Source: Candidatus Krumholzibacteriota bacterium
GTDB lineage: Bacteria; Krumholzibacteriota; Krumholzibacteriia; LZORAL124-64-63
Length of the DNA: 64,000 nt
Assembly: GCA_024275485.1 (NCBI GenBank)
Contig: JAJRZA010000032.1
Coordinates: 24,071 to 88,070, forward strand
Direction: 5' to 3'
Part shown: positions 43,803 through 52,079 of the stretch, one piece after another
Layout: every line of letters starts with the position of its first letter
How positions within the stretch are numbered: the first letter of the stretch is position 1
The notes under the pieces: generated by a model
Database searches by the model: none
What the model was told of the DNA's origin: nothing
What the model saw: the letters and a program-made list of their open reading frames with translations, nothing else
Made by a program: the position numbers and the translations under genes

Positions 43803-44738
43803 ATGAGAAACAAAATCTACGAAAACATTGCCCAGTTGGCAGGTGATACACCCCTTGTCCGGTTGAACCGGATCAACGATACAGGTGCCGATATACTGGT
43901 CAAACTTGAATCCTTCAACCCAATGGGCAGCGTCAAGGATCGCATTGGGGTGGCCATGCTGGAACAGGCCGTCAGCGATGGGTTGCTCAAACCCGGTGGG
44001 CACATTATCGAGGCCACCAGTGGCAACACCGGTATTGGAGTGGCTTTTGCAGGGGCGGCGCTGGGCTACAAGATAACCTTGGTGATGCCCGAAAGCATGT
44101 CCATGGAGCGGCGTGCGGTATTGCGGGCCCTGGGTGCCGAGTTGGTGCTCACTGATGCGGCCAAGGGGATGAAGGGTGCCGTGGAGGTTGCTGAAGAGAT
44201 GCACACCAAGGATCCCGGCTCCTTTGTGCCTCGTCAATTTGACAATCCAGCCAATCCCCAGGCCCACCGCGACGGAACTGCCCGGGAAATCTGGAACGAC
44301 ACCGGAGGCAAGGTCGATGTGCTTGTGACGGGTGTGGGCACCGGCGGGACCTTGACCGGTTGCGGCAGTGGCTTGCGCAAAGATAATCCCAACCTCAGGA
44401 TTGTGGCGGTGGAGCCGGAAGATTCCCCGGTGATTTCGGGCGGGGATCCGGGACCACACAAGATCATGGGCATCGGGGCCGGTTTCATTCCGGAAAACCT
44501 GAAAACCGACCTGATCGATGACGTGGTCAAAGTCGGCAACGACGAATCCATGGCCATGGCTCGTCGGCTTGCCGTGGAAGAAGGCCTCTTTGTGGGCATC
44601 TCCTCGGGGGCGGCCATGGTGGCTGCTCTGCGCCTTGCATCTGGTGGAGCCTTTGATGGAAAATGCATTGTGGTCATATTGCCTGACTTTGGCGAACGTT
44701 ACCTGACCACCGATTTGTTTGCACAATTCATGAACTGA
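43803..44738 (+). CDS. cysK: Cysteine synthase A (O-acetylserine sulfhydrylase)
   Basis: PLP-dependent synthesis of cysteine from O-acetylserine and sulfide. 311 residues, ATG 43803 with CGGAGG upstream. PLP lysine Lys45 in [22 protein letters not shown] substrate loop; phosphate-binding [20 protein letters not shown] near the C-terminus. Typical CysK length. Followed after 23 bases by the serine acetyltransferase gene, so the two-step pathway from serine is one operon. Confidence 0.95.
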   Translation: MRNKIYENIAQLAGDTPLVRLNRINDTGADILVKLESFNPMGSVKDRIGVAMLEQAVSDGLLKPGGHIIEATSGNTGIGVAFAGAALGYKITLVMPESMSMERRAVLRALGAELVLTDAAKGMKGAVEVAEEMHTKDPGSFVPRQFDNPANPQAHRDGTAREIWNDTGGKVDVLVTGVGTGGTLTGCGSGLRKDNPNLRIVAVEPEDSPVISGGDPGPHKIMGIGAGFIPENLKTDLIDDVVKVGNDESMAMARRLAVEEGLFVGISSGAAMVAALRLASGGAFDGKCIVVILPDFGERYLTTDLFAQFMN

Positions 44739-44761
44739 ACGATACATCAAGGGAATACAGG

Positions 44762-45691
44762 ATGACGAACGAAGACAGGGTGGGCCGGCTCAGAAAACTG
44801 ACCGGCAAGGTAGTTGACAGTTATCAGGAACTTGGTGGCATCAATCGTTTGGGTGAGAAGGACCTGCCTTCCCAACCGGCAGTGGTTGCTATTCTGGAAG
44901 AATTGCTGGCCATTATTTTTCCTGGTTACCACGGTGATTTGGTGTTTGGGGATGCTGATCTCGCGATGCTGGTTGGAGGAAGATTGGATCGGCTGAATCG
45001 TCATCTGACCATGATGATCGAGCAAACCCTTGTCTTTTGCTACCAAAAGGGATGTCATTGCACCTCTCTTTGGGATCTGGGGGAAAACAACGATACTCGC
45101 GGGGCCTTGGCTGCCATGGCCCGGCGCAGTTCGCTGGAGTATCTCGAACAACTACCTGAGATTCGTCGTTTGCTTGATACGGACGTGACCGCGGCCTTCG
45201 AAGGGGATCCGGCGGCGACCAACACAGAAGAAATCATCCTTTGTTATCCTGGAGTTCAGGCCATTGCCGTACATCGTCTGGCCCACCCGCTTTTTCGCAT
45301 GGGAGTGCCGCTGTTGCCACGCATCATGAATGAGTGGGCCCATCAGCGAACCGGGGTGGATATTCATCCGGGGGCGGCCATTGGGAAGTATTTTTTCATT
45401 GATCATGGCACCGGGGTGGTCATCGGTGAAACAACCAATATAGGTGAAAGGGTCAAAATTTATCAGAGCGTGACTTTGGGGGCCCTCAGTTTCTCCCGCA
45501 ATGCCGATGGCAGTCTGGTCAAGGGGGGAAAGCGTCATCCTACTCTCGAAAATAAGGTGACAATATACGCCAACGCCACCATTCTCGGTGGCGATACTGT
45601 TATTGGCGAGGGAGCAGTGATTGGCGGCGGCACCTGGATTACCCAATCAGTGGCTGCGGGACAAAAAGTGACTTCCGGTCTCCAAGGATGA
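44762..45691 (+). CDS. cysE: Serine O-acetyltransferase, long form
   Basis: 309 residues, ATG 44762. The N-terminal ~165 residues are helical; the C-terminal left-handed beta-helix has hexapeptide repeats: VDIHPGAAIGKYFFIDHGTGVVIGETTNIGERVKIYQSVTLGA, then KRHPTLENKVTIYANATILGGDTVIGEGAVIGGGTWI. The catalytic His is in IDHGTGVVIGE. Makes O-acetylserine for the adjacent CysK. It ends GQKVTSGLQG, shorter than the classic Ile-ending tail of E. coli CysE that docks into CysK, so the bienzyme complex may differ. Confidence 0.93.
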   Translation: MTNEDRVGRLRKLTGKVVDSYQELGGINRLGEKDLPSQPAVVAILEELLAIIFPGYHGDLVFGDADLAMLVGGRLDRLNRHLTMMIEQTLVFCYQKGCHCTSLWDLGENNDTRGALAAMARRSSLEYLEQLPEIRRLLDTDVTAAFEGDPAATNTEEIILCYPGVQAIAVHRLAHPLFRMGVPLLPRIMNEWAHQRTGVDIHPGAAIGKYFFIDHGTGVVIGETTNIGERVKIYQSVTLGALSFSRNADGSLVKGGKRHPTLENKVTIYANATILGGDTVIGEGAVIGGGTWITQSVAAGQKVTSGLQG

Positions 45692-45773
45692 ATCTGGAGT
45701 TTCTGCCAAGACTTGTGTTGGATTCCAAGCCTGAATTCCTGTTTTTTGTTTTTCAGAAAGAGGCTGTCGTTAC

Positions 45774-47780
45774 ATGGCTTATTCCAAAGTATTTTGTCTG
45801 CTGTTCGTGCTTATCCTGATGGCTCCTCTGGCCCAGAGTCAGGATCGAACCGATATTCATGGCTTGTCCCGTGCCCGCTTTGAGGCCACAAAAATTTCAT
45901 CCGGTAACAAGGATGGCAGTCTTGGGGACGCCGCCGTCGGCAGCAGTCGTTACGATATGCTACGATACGATCTGGATTTGCGCATTGATCCTTCAGCCAC
46001 CAGCCTGGTCGGTTCCGTGAAAATGAAATTCACCAGTCTGGTGCCTGCTTTGCAAAGTTTCGTCTTCGATTTGGACACCCAATTGGGCATTGACCGCATT
46101 ATTTATCATGACTCCGAGTTGACGTTCAACCAGATGGTCGGCGATTCGGTAGTGGTGCACCTTCCAGCACCCGTGGCCATGGACACGGTGGATTCCCTGG
46201 TGGTTGAATACTCCGGGCAACCTCGCGAACCATCCCTTGGTCGAGGACTCATGTACCGTACGTACAGCCTGGGGGATTACGTAGCTCCCAACGTGGCCAA
46301 CATGAGTGAACCGGCCTATGCCAAGTACTGGTGGCCCTGCAAGGATCGTCCTGGCGACAAGGCCTTCACCGCCGTCAGCATCACCGTTCCCGATACCCTG
46401 GTGGCGGTTTCCAATGGAACCCTGGAGGGAGAGGAAATTTCCGAAGCGGGGTGGAAAACCTACCATTGGCGAGAAGCCTATCCCATGCCCACCTATCTGG
46501 TCTCGGTGGCGATCAGCAATTACCTGCTGATTTCTTCTGAATGTTCCACAAGTCTGGGTTCGGATGTTCCTTTGCGCCACTGGGTCATCCCGCCTGATTA
46601 TGACAACGCCCTGGTTGATTTTGAGCCCATGTGCCAGATGATGGATTTCTGTGAAAGAAGATTCGGCCCATACCCTTTTCTGGGTGAAAAATACGGGCAC
46701 GCGGAATTCTTCTGGTCCGGGGCCATGGAGCACACCACCGTCACCAGCATCGGGCACGGCTCCCTGCTGGGAGACGGTTCCCGGGATTGGCTCATTGTTC
46801 ACGAGTTGGGCCATCAGTGGTTCGGCAACAGCCTGACTCCCCAAATCTGGGCCGATATCTGGTTGAATGAGGGTTTCGCCACCTACAGCGAAGCCCTGTG
46901 GCGGGAGGACCAGCTGGGCTCCGATGCCTATCTGGCCTACCTGAATTTCGATCGAAACGATGCTGTCTGGGCAATTCAGGGACCAGTATACGATCCGGTG
47001 CCGGTTTTTCCCGGAAGGGTGATTTACGACAAGGGTTCCTGGATCCTGCACATGTTGCGCCAACGCCTGGGAGATGGAGATTTCTTCACCCTGCTCGAGG
47101 AATGGACCGGTGGGGGTAATCGTCCCGGTGGAAATGTCACCACCCAGGAATTCATCGATTTGTCTGAATCCGTTTCCGGACAGGAGCTGAATAATTTTTT
47201 CTGGCCGTATCTGGAAACCACCCAGTTGCCCCGAATTGTCTTCGAGTATCAGATCAGCGAAGGAAATGCCGGTCCCGATACCCGACTTGAGGTGTCCCTG
47301 CGCCAAACCCAGAGCCGGATTTTTGATAACATTTTCCCCATTGTCGTGACCACTGAAGCGGGCGAAGAAACCTTCACTCTTCATTTGAGTGGCCGCACGG
47401 CCACGGCCACTGTCGAGTTGTTATCGGCGGTTGAATTGGTGGTGCTGGATCCGGACCCCAGCGTATTGTGGACTCCCTCCTCCAGTTCGGGCGTGTCTGA
47501 AGGGCTGATCCTTGCCTACCCCAACCCCTCCCTCGTCAATTATATTTATCTGCGTTACCGCATGACCGCCACGGCTCCCGTGGCGGTTCGCATTCTGGAT
47601 GCCCGAGGCCGCGAGGTGGCCAGTCGGGATCTGGGAGTGGTCTCACCTGACGTTGGCTTTAATGAATATGTCTGGGATCTGCGCGACAACAATGGTGCCA
47701 AGGTTGCTGCCGGTGTCTATTGGGCCACTATGGAAATTGGCGGATCGCGCTCCGTGACCAAGATTACCGTGATTCATTAG
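45774..47780 (+). CDS. Secreted M1-family zinc aminopeptidase with sorting domain
   Basis: 668 residues, ATG 45774. Signal peptide ~1-22 (LAQSQD). The M1 N-terminal beta domain is followed by the exopeptidase motif GAMEH (classically GAMEN) and zinc site HELGHQW (His343, Glu344, His347) with Glu366 in NEGFATYSE, 18 residues after the second His, exactly the gluzincin spacing. The helical domain of longer M1 enzymes is trimmed. Residues ~575-668 form an FlgD/T9SS-like tail (YPNPSLVNYIYLRYRM ... ILDARGREVASRDL). Probably a surface or extracellular enzyme releasing amino acids from peptides. Confidence 0.9.
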   Translation: MAYSKVFCLLFVLILMAPLAQSQDRTDIHGLSRARFEATKISSGNKDGSLGDAAVGSSRYDMLRYDLDLRIDPSATSLVGSVKMKFTSLVPALQSFVFDLDTQLGIDRIIYHDSELTFNQMVGDSVVVHLPAPVAMDTVDSLVVEYSGQPREPSLGRGLMYRTYSLGDYVAPNVANMSEPAYAKYWWPCKDRPGDKAFTAVSITVPDTLVAVSNGTLEGEEISEAGWKTYHWREAYPMPTYLVSVAISNYLLISSECSTSLGSDVPLRHWVIPPDYDNALVDFEPMCQMMDFCERRFGPYPFLGEKYGHAEFFWSGAMEHTTVTSIGHGSLLGDGSRDWLIVHELGHQWFGNSLTPQIWADIWLNEGFATYSEALWREDQLGSDAYLAYLNFDRNDAVWAIQGPVYDPVPVFPGRVIYDKGSWILHMLRQRLGDGDFFTLLEEWTGGGNRPGGNVTTQEFIDLSESVSGQELNNFFWPYLETTQLPRIVFEYQISEGNAGPDTRLEVSLRQTQSRIFDNIFPIVVTTEAGEETFTLHLSGRTATATVELLSAVELVVLDPDPSVLWTPSSSSGVSEGLILAYPNPSLVNYIYLRYRMTATAPVAVRILDARGREVASRDLGVVSPDVGFNEYVWDLRDNNGAKVAAGVYWATMEIGGSRSVTKITVIH

Positions 47781-47878
47781 AAGTTGTTCAAGTCCAAATC
47801 AAAATCGCCTAAAAAATCTTCATGAAAACCTGTTAACGGGAGGCTTGAGGCTTTCCGGGAACCAAAGGAAACCTCTGG

Positions 47879-48847
47879 ATGGGGAGTTTTGCCGTGTTTG
47901 ATGACGGGGACCTTGAAATTTTTGCCGCGTTTGTTGAAGAAGGCGCCGAAATGATGGATGACGTCGAACCTCAACTTGTGGAACTGGAACAGAGTTCCAC
48001 TGACAGTGGTGAGGTCGATCTGGACATGATCAACAGCATTTTTCGCCTGTTTCCTTCCATGAAGGGCAGTGCGGGGTTTCTCGAACTGGATTGCATCGTA
48101 AAGCTGACCCACAAAGCTGAAAATCTCCTGGATATTTTTCGCAAGGAAGAAGCCCGGCTAGGTGGCTCGGATGTAAAACTTTTGCTTCAAACCATTGATC
48201 TGCTGCGCCAGATCATGGATGACCTGGTCGATTCCGGCAAGGATGATACATTTGTTGCCGAGGTGGATGAGCTGGTGGCCAGACTGCAGGTTTCCATTGA
48301 AGCCAAGTTTAACCCGGACAGTGCTTCAGATGAATCCAAGACCATCGATGGTGCAGCTGAGCCCGTTGCCGAGGCTGAAGATCCCAACCCGGATCAGTCT
48401 GAAGATCCAGGAGCCCAACTTCCAAAGATCACCATCACTGCCGAGATGCAGGCCAAATACATGGAAGAAGCCGAGGAACTGTTGGATTCTTCAGAACAGG
48501 ATCTCCTGCAGGCCCTCAATGGTGAAGCCCACAGCGTCGACCTCGCTGAAGCCCCGCGATGCCTGCACAGCTTCAAAGGCAACTCCGGATTCATGGGTTA
48601 CACCCATCTTGAGAAGCTCACCCACAAAACCGAAACCACCCTGGAAAAAGTGGTGGAGGGTGAAATCAGTGCCGACGAAACCGCCTTGAACCTATTTTTG
48701 CGGGTGGTCGATGCCCTGCGTAAAGGCGTGGTTGATTTGAGCAAAGACAGCGGCTGCACCATTCTTGGTGATGGTCGCAACAGTCTAATTTTGGACGTGG
48801 CAACGATTCTGGCCAACACCGCCACCACGTCTGTGGCCGTGGTATAG
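47879..48847 (+). CDS. CheA-derived protein: two Hpt domains fused to a CheA P5 tail, kinase core missing
   Basis: 322 residues. Hpt domain 1 (~5-115) has FRLFPSMKGSAGFLEL, where the phosphoacceptor His of the R-x-x-H-x-x-K-G motif is Pro59. Hpt domain 2 (~190-285) has PRCLHSFKGNSGFMGY with His230 intact. From about residue 290 the sequence SGCTILGDGRNSLILDVATIL matches the extreme C-terminus of the CheW-like P5 domain of CheA. The dimerisation and ATPase domains are absent, so an in-frame internal deletion of roughly a kilobase is inferred near 48745-48756. It cannot autophosphorylate; at best it could accept phosphate from another kinase. Directly upstream of cheW and cheB. Confidence 0.8.
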   Translation: MGSFAVFDDGDLEIFAAFVEEGAEMMDDVEPQLVELEQSSTDSGEVDLDMINSIFRLFPSMKGSAGFLELDCIVKLTHKAENLLDIFRKEEARLGGSDVKLLLQTIDLLRQIMDDLVDSGKDDTFVAEVDELVARLQVSIEAKFNPDSASDESKTIDGAAEPVAEAEDPNPDQSEDPGAQLPKITITAEMQAKYMEEAEELLDSSEQDLLQALNGEAHSVDLAEAPRCLHSFKGNSGFMGYTHLEKLTHKTETTLEKVVEGEISADETALNLFLRVVDALRKGVVDLSKDSGCTILGDGRNSLILDVATILANTATTSVAVV

Positions 48848-48865
48848 GAAAACCGGAGGTCGAAC

Positions 48866-49366
48866 GTGACTCAGGAACTTGAATACGCAATGGATATGGA
48901 CGATGAGCTGGAGGACGAGTACTACGAGGACGCCCAGAAGGATCGTTACATGACCTTTGAAATCGGCGGTCAGGATTATGGCCTGGATATCATGCATGTG
49001 ACGGAAATCGTGGGTTTGAACGACATTGCAGTGGTACCTGACGTGCCGCACTTCGTCAAAGGCATGATCAATCTTCGCGGCAACGTGATCCCGGTTGTCG
49101 ATGTTCGTTTGCGCTTCGGACTGCCCGAATCAAAATACGATGACCGAACCTGCGTGGTGGTGGTGACCCTGGAGACATCGACCATCGGCATGATCGTCGA
49201 TCGGGTCAATGAAGTCAGGGTGATTCCTGAAGAGAATATTTCCCCACCGCCCCAGGGCGGGATAGCCGCCGAGGATGGAACATTCATAATCGGCCTGGGG
49301 CGCGAAGGCGAACATGTCACGGTCCTGTTGGACCTGGTACGGCTTTTGAATATTGAAGCGGAATAA
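48866..49366 (+). CDS. cheW: Chemotaxis coupling protein CheW
   Basis: 166 residues, GTG 48866 with GGAGG about 8 bases upstream. An acidic N-terminal tail (~1-25) precedes a complete CheW SH3-like fold: RYMTFEIGGQDYGLDIMHVTEIV, VPHFVKGMINLRGNVIPVVDVRLRFGLP, TIGMIVDRVNEVRVIPEENI, ..EGEHVTVLLDLVRLL. Couples receptors to CheA. The only gene of this cluster that looks intact; its kinase partner here is defective. Confidence 0.92.
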   Translation: MTQELEYAMDMDDELEDEYYEDAQKDRYMTFEIGGQDYGLDIMHVTEIVGLNDIAVVPDVPHFVKGMINLRGNVIPVVDVRLRFGLPESKYDDRTCVVVVTLETSTIGMIVDRVNEVRVIPEENISPPPQGGIAAEDGTFIIGLGREGEHVTVLLDLVRLLNIEAE

Positions 49367-49393
49367 TCTTGAGTTTTTTGGAGGAATAATTCG

Positions 49394-50092
49394 ATGGTGG
49401 CAAGACCAATTAGAGTACTGGTTGTTGATGATTCGGCCTTGGTACGGGAGGTCCTGGCTGCAGGGTTGAATTCCGATCCGGGTATCGAAGTGGTGGGCGC
49501 TGCCTGCGACCCCTTCAATGGCAGGGATAAAATCATCAAGCTTAAGCCGGATGTTCTGACCTTGGATGTGGAGATGCCCAGGATGAACGGTGTGGAATTC
49601 CTGCGGCAGTTGATGCCCCAATTTCCTCTCCCGGTTGTGATGGTCAGCGCCCTGACCGAACGCGGCAAACGGATCACTTTGGATGCCCTGGGTGCCGGGG
49701 CGGTTGATTTTGTCACCAAACCCAAAACCAATTTGGCCCATGGACTGCAGGCCATGATGGCCCTGTTGATTGCCAAGGTAAAGGTCGCGTCGACTGCGAA
49801 CGTTTCCAATTGGAAGGGACTCAAACGGGTTGAGCAAGTCAAACCGCTCCAACCCCGCTGCCCGGCCGCCGACAACATGCAAACTATTGTCATTGGCGCC
49901 TCCACCGGTGGCACCGAAGCGATTAAGGATGTGGTCGAGCGTTTCCCCGTGACCACGGCCGGGGTGGTGATCGTGCAGCACATGCCGGCGGGATTTACCA
50001 AGCTTTTTGCCGAACGACTCAATGACCTGGTGCCCATGCAGGTGAAGTATGCCGGTGATGGTCATTACCAGCAGTGGCAACGAGGCCCGTAA
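49394..50092 (+). pseudogene. cheB: Truncated chemotaxis methylesterase CheB
   Basis: 232 residues open, ATG 49394 with GGAGG upstream. A complete receiver domain (VLVVDDSALVREVL, LTLDVEMPRMNG phosphoacceptor Asp, VMVSALTERG, AVDFVTKP) is followed by the start of the methylesterase: IGASTGGTEAIKDVVERFP (catalytic Ser) and VVIVQHMPAGFTKLFAERLNDL (catalytic His). After QVK the CheB match stops and out-of-family residues lead to a stop at 50090-50092. The third catalytic residue (Asp in the C-terminal half) is absent, so the esterase should be inactive. Confidence 0.85.
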
Positions 50093-50201
50093 GCAGGAGC
50101 TGATGGATCTGGGAGCCAAGGTCGTGTTGCGCAAACCGGTCAATCCCATGATAATTGCCGAAGGGCTGGATGCCGTATTCACTACTTCTGAAGGATGGTA
50201 A
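50046..50201 (+). pseudogene. C-terminal fragment of a CheY-like receiver joined to truncated cheB
   Basis: In a second frame the sequence reads SMPVMVITSSGNEARKQELM..GAKVVLRKPVNPMIIAEGLDAVF and ends at TAA 50199-50201. This is beta-4 to alpha-5 of a response-regulator receiver domain, including the conserved Thr/Ser and Lys-Pro positions. Its N-terminal half is missing and it abuts the point where CheB homology ends (~50040-50050). A deletion joining cheB to a downstream response-regulator gene explains both partial genes. Confidence 0.8.
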
Positions 50202-50202
50202 G

Positions 50203-50668
50203 ATGATGGAATTAGCAATCTGCCGCCTGGCCATATCCAAAGCCGTCGCCGAAGTGTTTTAGTCCATGGCCTTTAAGGAAGTCATGGTTGGACAACCTGA
50301 GAATGCCATCGGCAATGGAGTTGCCGTTTTTTTACACCCATCTTCCCATTTACAAACCATCTCCGGCCATGGTGGGCCTGGTGGTCCCCCAGGATCTGGC
50401 TCTGCAACTTTCCGGAGCCATGATGATGCTGGATTTCAACATGGAAGATGACGAGTTCGAAGTGATGGATGTGCTCAGCGAAGTGACAAATACCCTGGCC
50501 GGAAGCTTGCTTACCAACCTGATGCCGGCTGGCGAATCATTCGAACTGGGTCTGCCCGAGTGCCGGGTTATCGGTGATGCGGTTGCCAACAGGGAGTGGG
50601 GAAATTCCGAGGAATTCCTGTTCGAAATCGATGGTACCGGCTTCTATGTCACCTGGGAAGCCTCCTGA
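50203..50668 (+). pseudogene. CheX-like phosphatase gene with a stop codon and a frameshift
   Basis: Starting at ATG 50203 the frame gives MMELAICRLAISKAVAEVF, then TAG at 50260-50262, then SMAFKEVMVGQPENAIGNGVAVF. At a run of seven T (50327-50333) the homologous frame changes to FYTHLPIYKPSPAMVGLVV and continues to 50668. Removing one T restores continuity. The 3' part has the CheX signature DVLSEVTNTLAG (E-x-x-N) and GLVVPQDLALQLSGAMM. An ATG at 50288 could still yield a 126-residue product lacking the first ~35 residues of the fold. Degraded gene of the same chemotaxis cluster. Confidence 0.75.
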
Positions 50669-50687
50669 TCCAACCGGAGCAGCGAAT

Positions 50688-52079
50688 TCATTTCCATTGT
50701 GATGAAATGAACTTGTCCACCTCGGGAATGCCTCCCTGCAAGACAAGGTACCCGTTGTGCGGCTCACGATCGGTGGTTTCACTATTGACCGGGGTGAGCA
50801 TGATGCGTTCCACCTCTTGGGGATCATGACTTTGACCGAGGGCCCAGCCCAGTTTAACATAGGCGACTTCGGGCAGCATATTGGCTGCCGGAATCACTCC
50901 GAGACCCATGATTTCCCGACCCGTTTCATACACGTACATCTGCACATAGCCCCACATGGTCTGCACCGTCATGTAGATGTGAACGCCGGCCTTGCGAGCC
51001 CGGTCAAGAGCCGGATAAAGGGGCTTGTTCACATGGCCCAGCCCCGTGCCGGCGATGATGATGCCTTGGTAGCCGTTTCCCACCAGACTGTCGATGATAT
51101 CCGGTTTCATGCTGGGGTAGTAGTAGACGAGGGAAACCCGGTCGTCGAAGACGGCGTTCAGCTTGATCTCGTTGTCTTGGCGGCGTTTGTTGTAGTCACT
51201 GCGGAAAGGGGTGACGCCGTTATCGTCGATTTTACCCAGGGGGATATCGCTCAGGGTGCGAAAGGTGCTGCGGTAGCTCGAATGCATCTTGCGCACCCGG
51301 GTGCCCCGATGCAGCAAACCGTACTTGTCGCTGGTGGGGCCGAACATGCAAACCATAACTTCGGCAATGTCGCTGGTGGCCGCGGTGCGGGTGCTGTTGA
51401 TCAGGTTGATGGCCGCGTCGCTACTGGGTCGGTCGCTGCTGCGCTGGCTGCCCACCATGACGATGGGAACGGGTGAATCCTGGAGCATGAAACTCAAGGC
51501 GGCGGCGGTGTGGTGCATGGTATCGGTGCCGTGACCCACGACGATGCCGGCAACGCCCTTGCGGATTTCCTCGGCCACGGCTTTGGCGGTGCCGATCCAT
51601 TGTTCAGGGCCCATGTTCTCGCTGAACACACCATAAAGTTTTTCCGTCTCCATGTTGCAGATATCCGCCAACTCGGGGACCGACCCGTAAAGCTCCCCGG
51701 GGCTGAAGGCTGGAATCACTGCACCTGTGCGGTAGTCGAGGCGACTGGCAATGGTGCCACCGGTTCCAAACAGCTTCACCCTTGGTTTTCCGGGGTCAAA
51801 GGGAAATTCCTTTTCGGGGATTTGATAGTTGGCGACCTTGCGCCCAAAAACACTTATTTTTTGCACGGTGTCGTGGTTAACCCCGATGTTGTAGCCGGTG
51901 ATCAGCTTCAAGACGATGTGATCGGCGTCGGCTGTCTCGCTGCGCGGTAGGATCAAACCGCTGAAATCGCCGCCGGTGGTATGCAGGGTGACTTCGCTCC
52001 ACACCGGAGCCTCCTGGCCCTGCAAAAGGTCCAGGGTGGGTGAGCGATATCCTTTGAAGTCTTCCTGATTGGGACTCAT
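50688..52079 (-). CDS. gatD: Glutamyl-tRNA(Gln) amidotransferase subunit D (asparaginase-like), archaeal type
   Basis: 463 residues. Start at ATG 52079 (GGAGGTG 7 bases upstream), overlapping the gatE stop by 4 bases (ATGA). An N-terminal beta-barrel domain (~15-85, LDLLQGQEAPVWSEVTLHTTGGDFSGLILPRS) is characteristic of GatD and absent from ordinary asparaginases. The asparaginase-like domain follows: KLFGTGGTIASRLDYRTGAV (first catalytic Thr), VGHGTDTMHHTAAALSFML (Thr-Asp pair), VGSQRSSDRPSSDAA, then IIIAGTGLGHV. Releases ammonia from glutamine for transamidation of Glu-tRNA(Gln) by GatE. Confidence 0.93.
   Translation of the reverse strand: MSPNQEDFKGYRSPTLDLLQGQEAPVWSEVTLHTTGGDFSGLILPRSETADADHIVLKLITGYNIGVNHDTVQKISVFGRKVANYQIPEKEFPFDPGKPRVKLFGTGGTIASRLDYRTGAVIPAFSPGELYGSVPELADICNMETEKLYGVFSENMGPEQWIGTAKAVAEEIRKGVAGIVVGHGTDTMHHTAAALSFMLQDSPVPIVMVGSQRSSDRPSSDAAINLINSTRTAATSDIAEVMVCMFGPTSDKYGLLHRGTRVRKMHSSYRSTFRTLSDIPLGKIDDNGVTPFRSDYNKRRQDNEIKLNAVFDDRVSLVYYYPSMKPDIIDSLVGNGYQGIIIAGTGLGHVNKPLYPALDRARKAGVHIYMTVQTMWGYVQMYVYETGREIMGLGVIPAANMLPEVAYVKLGWALGQSHDPQEVERIMLTPVNSETTDREPHNGYLVLQGGIPEVDKFISSQWK

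Noticed and set aside
45993..47384. A 463-codon open frame on the minus strand within the M1 peptidase gene
   Set aside because: Antisense to a gene with intact zinc motifs; no ribosome site, no domain.
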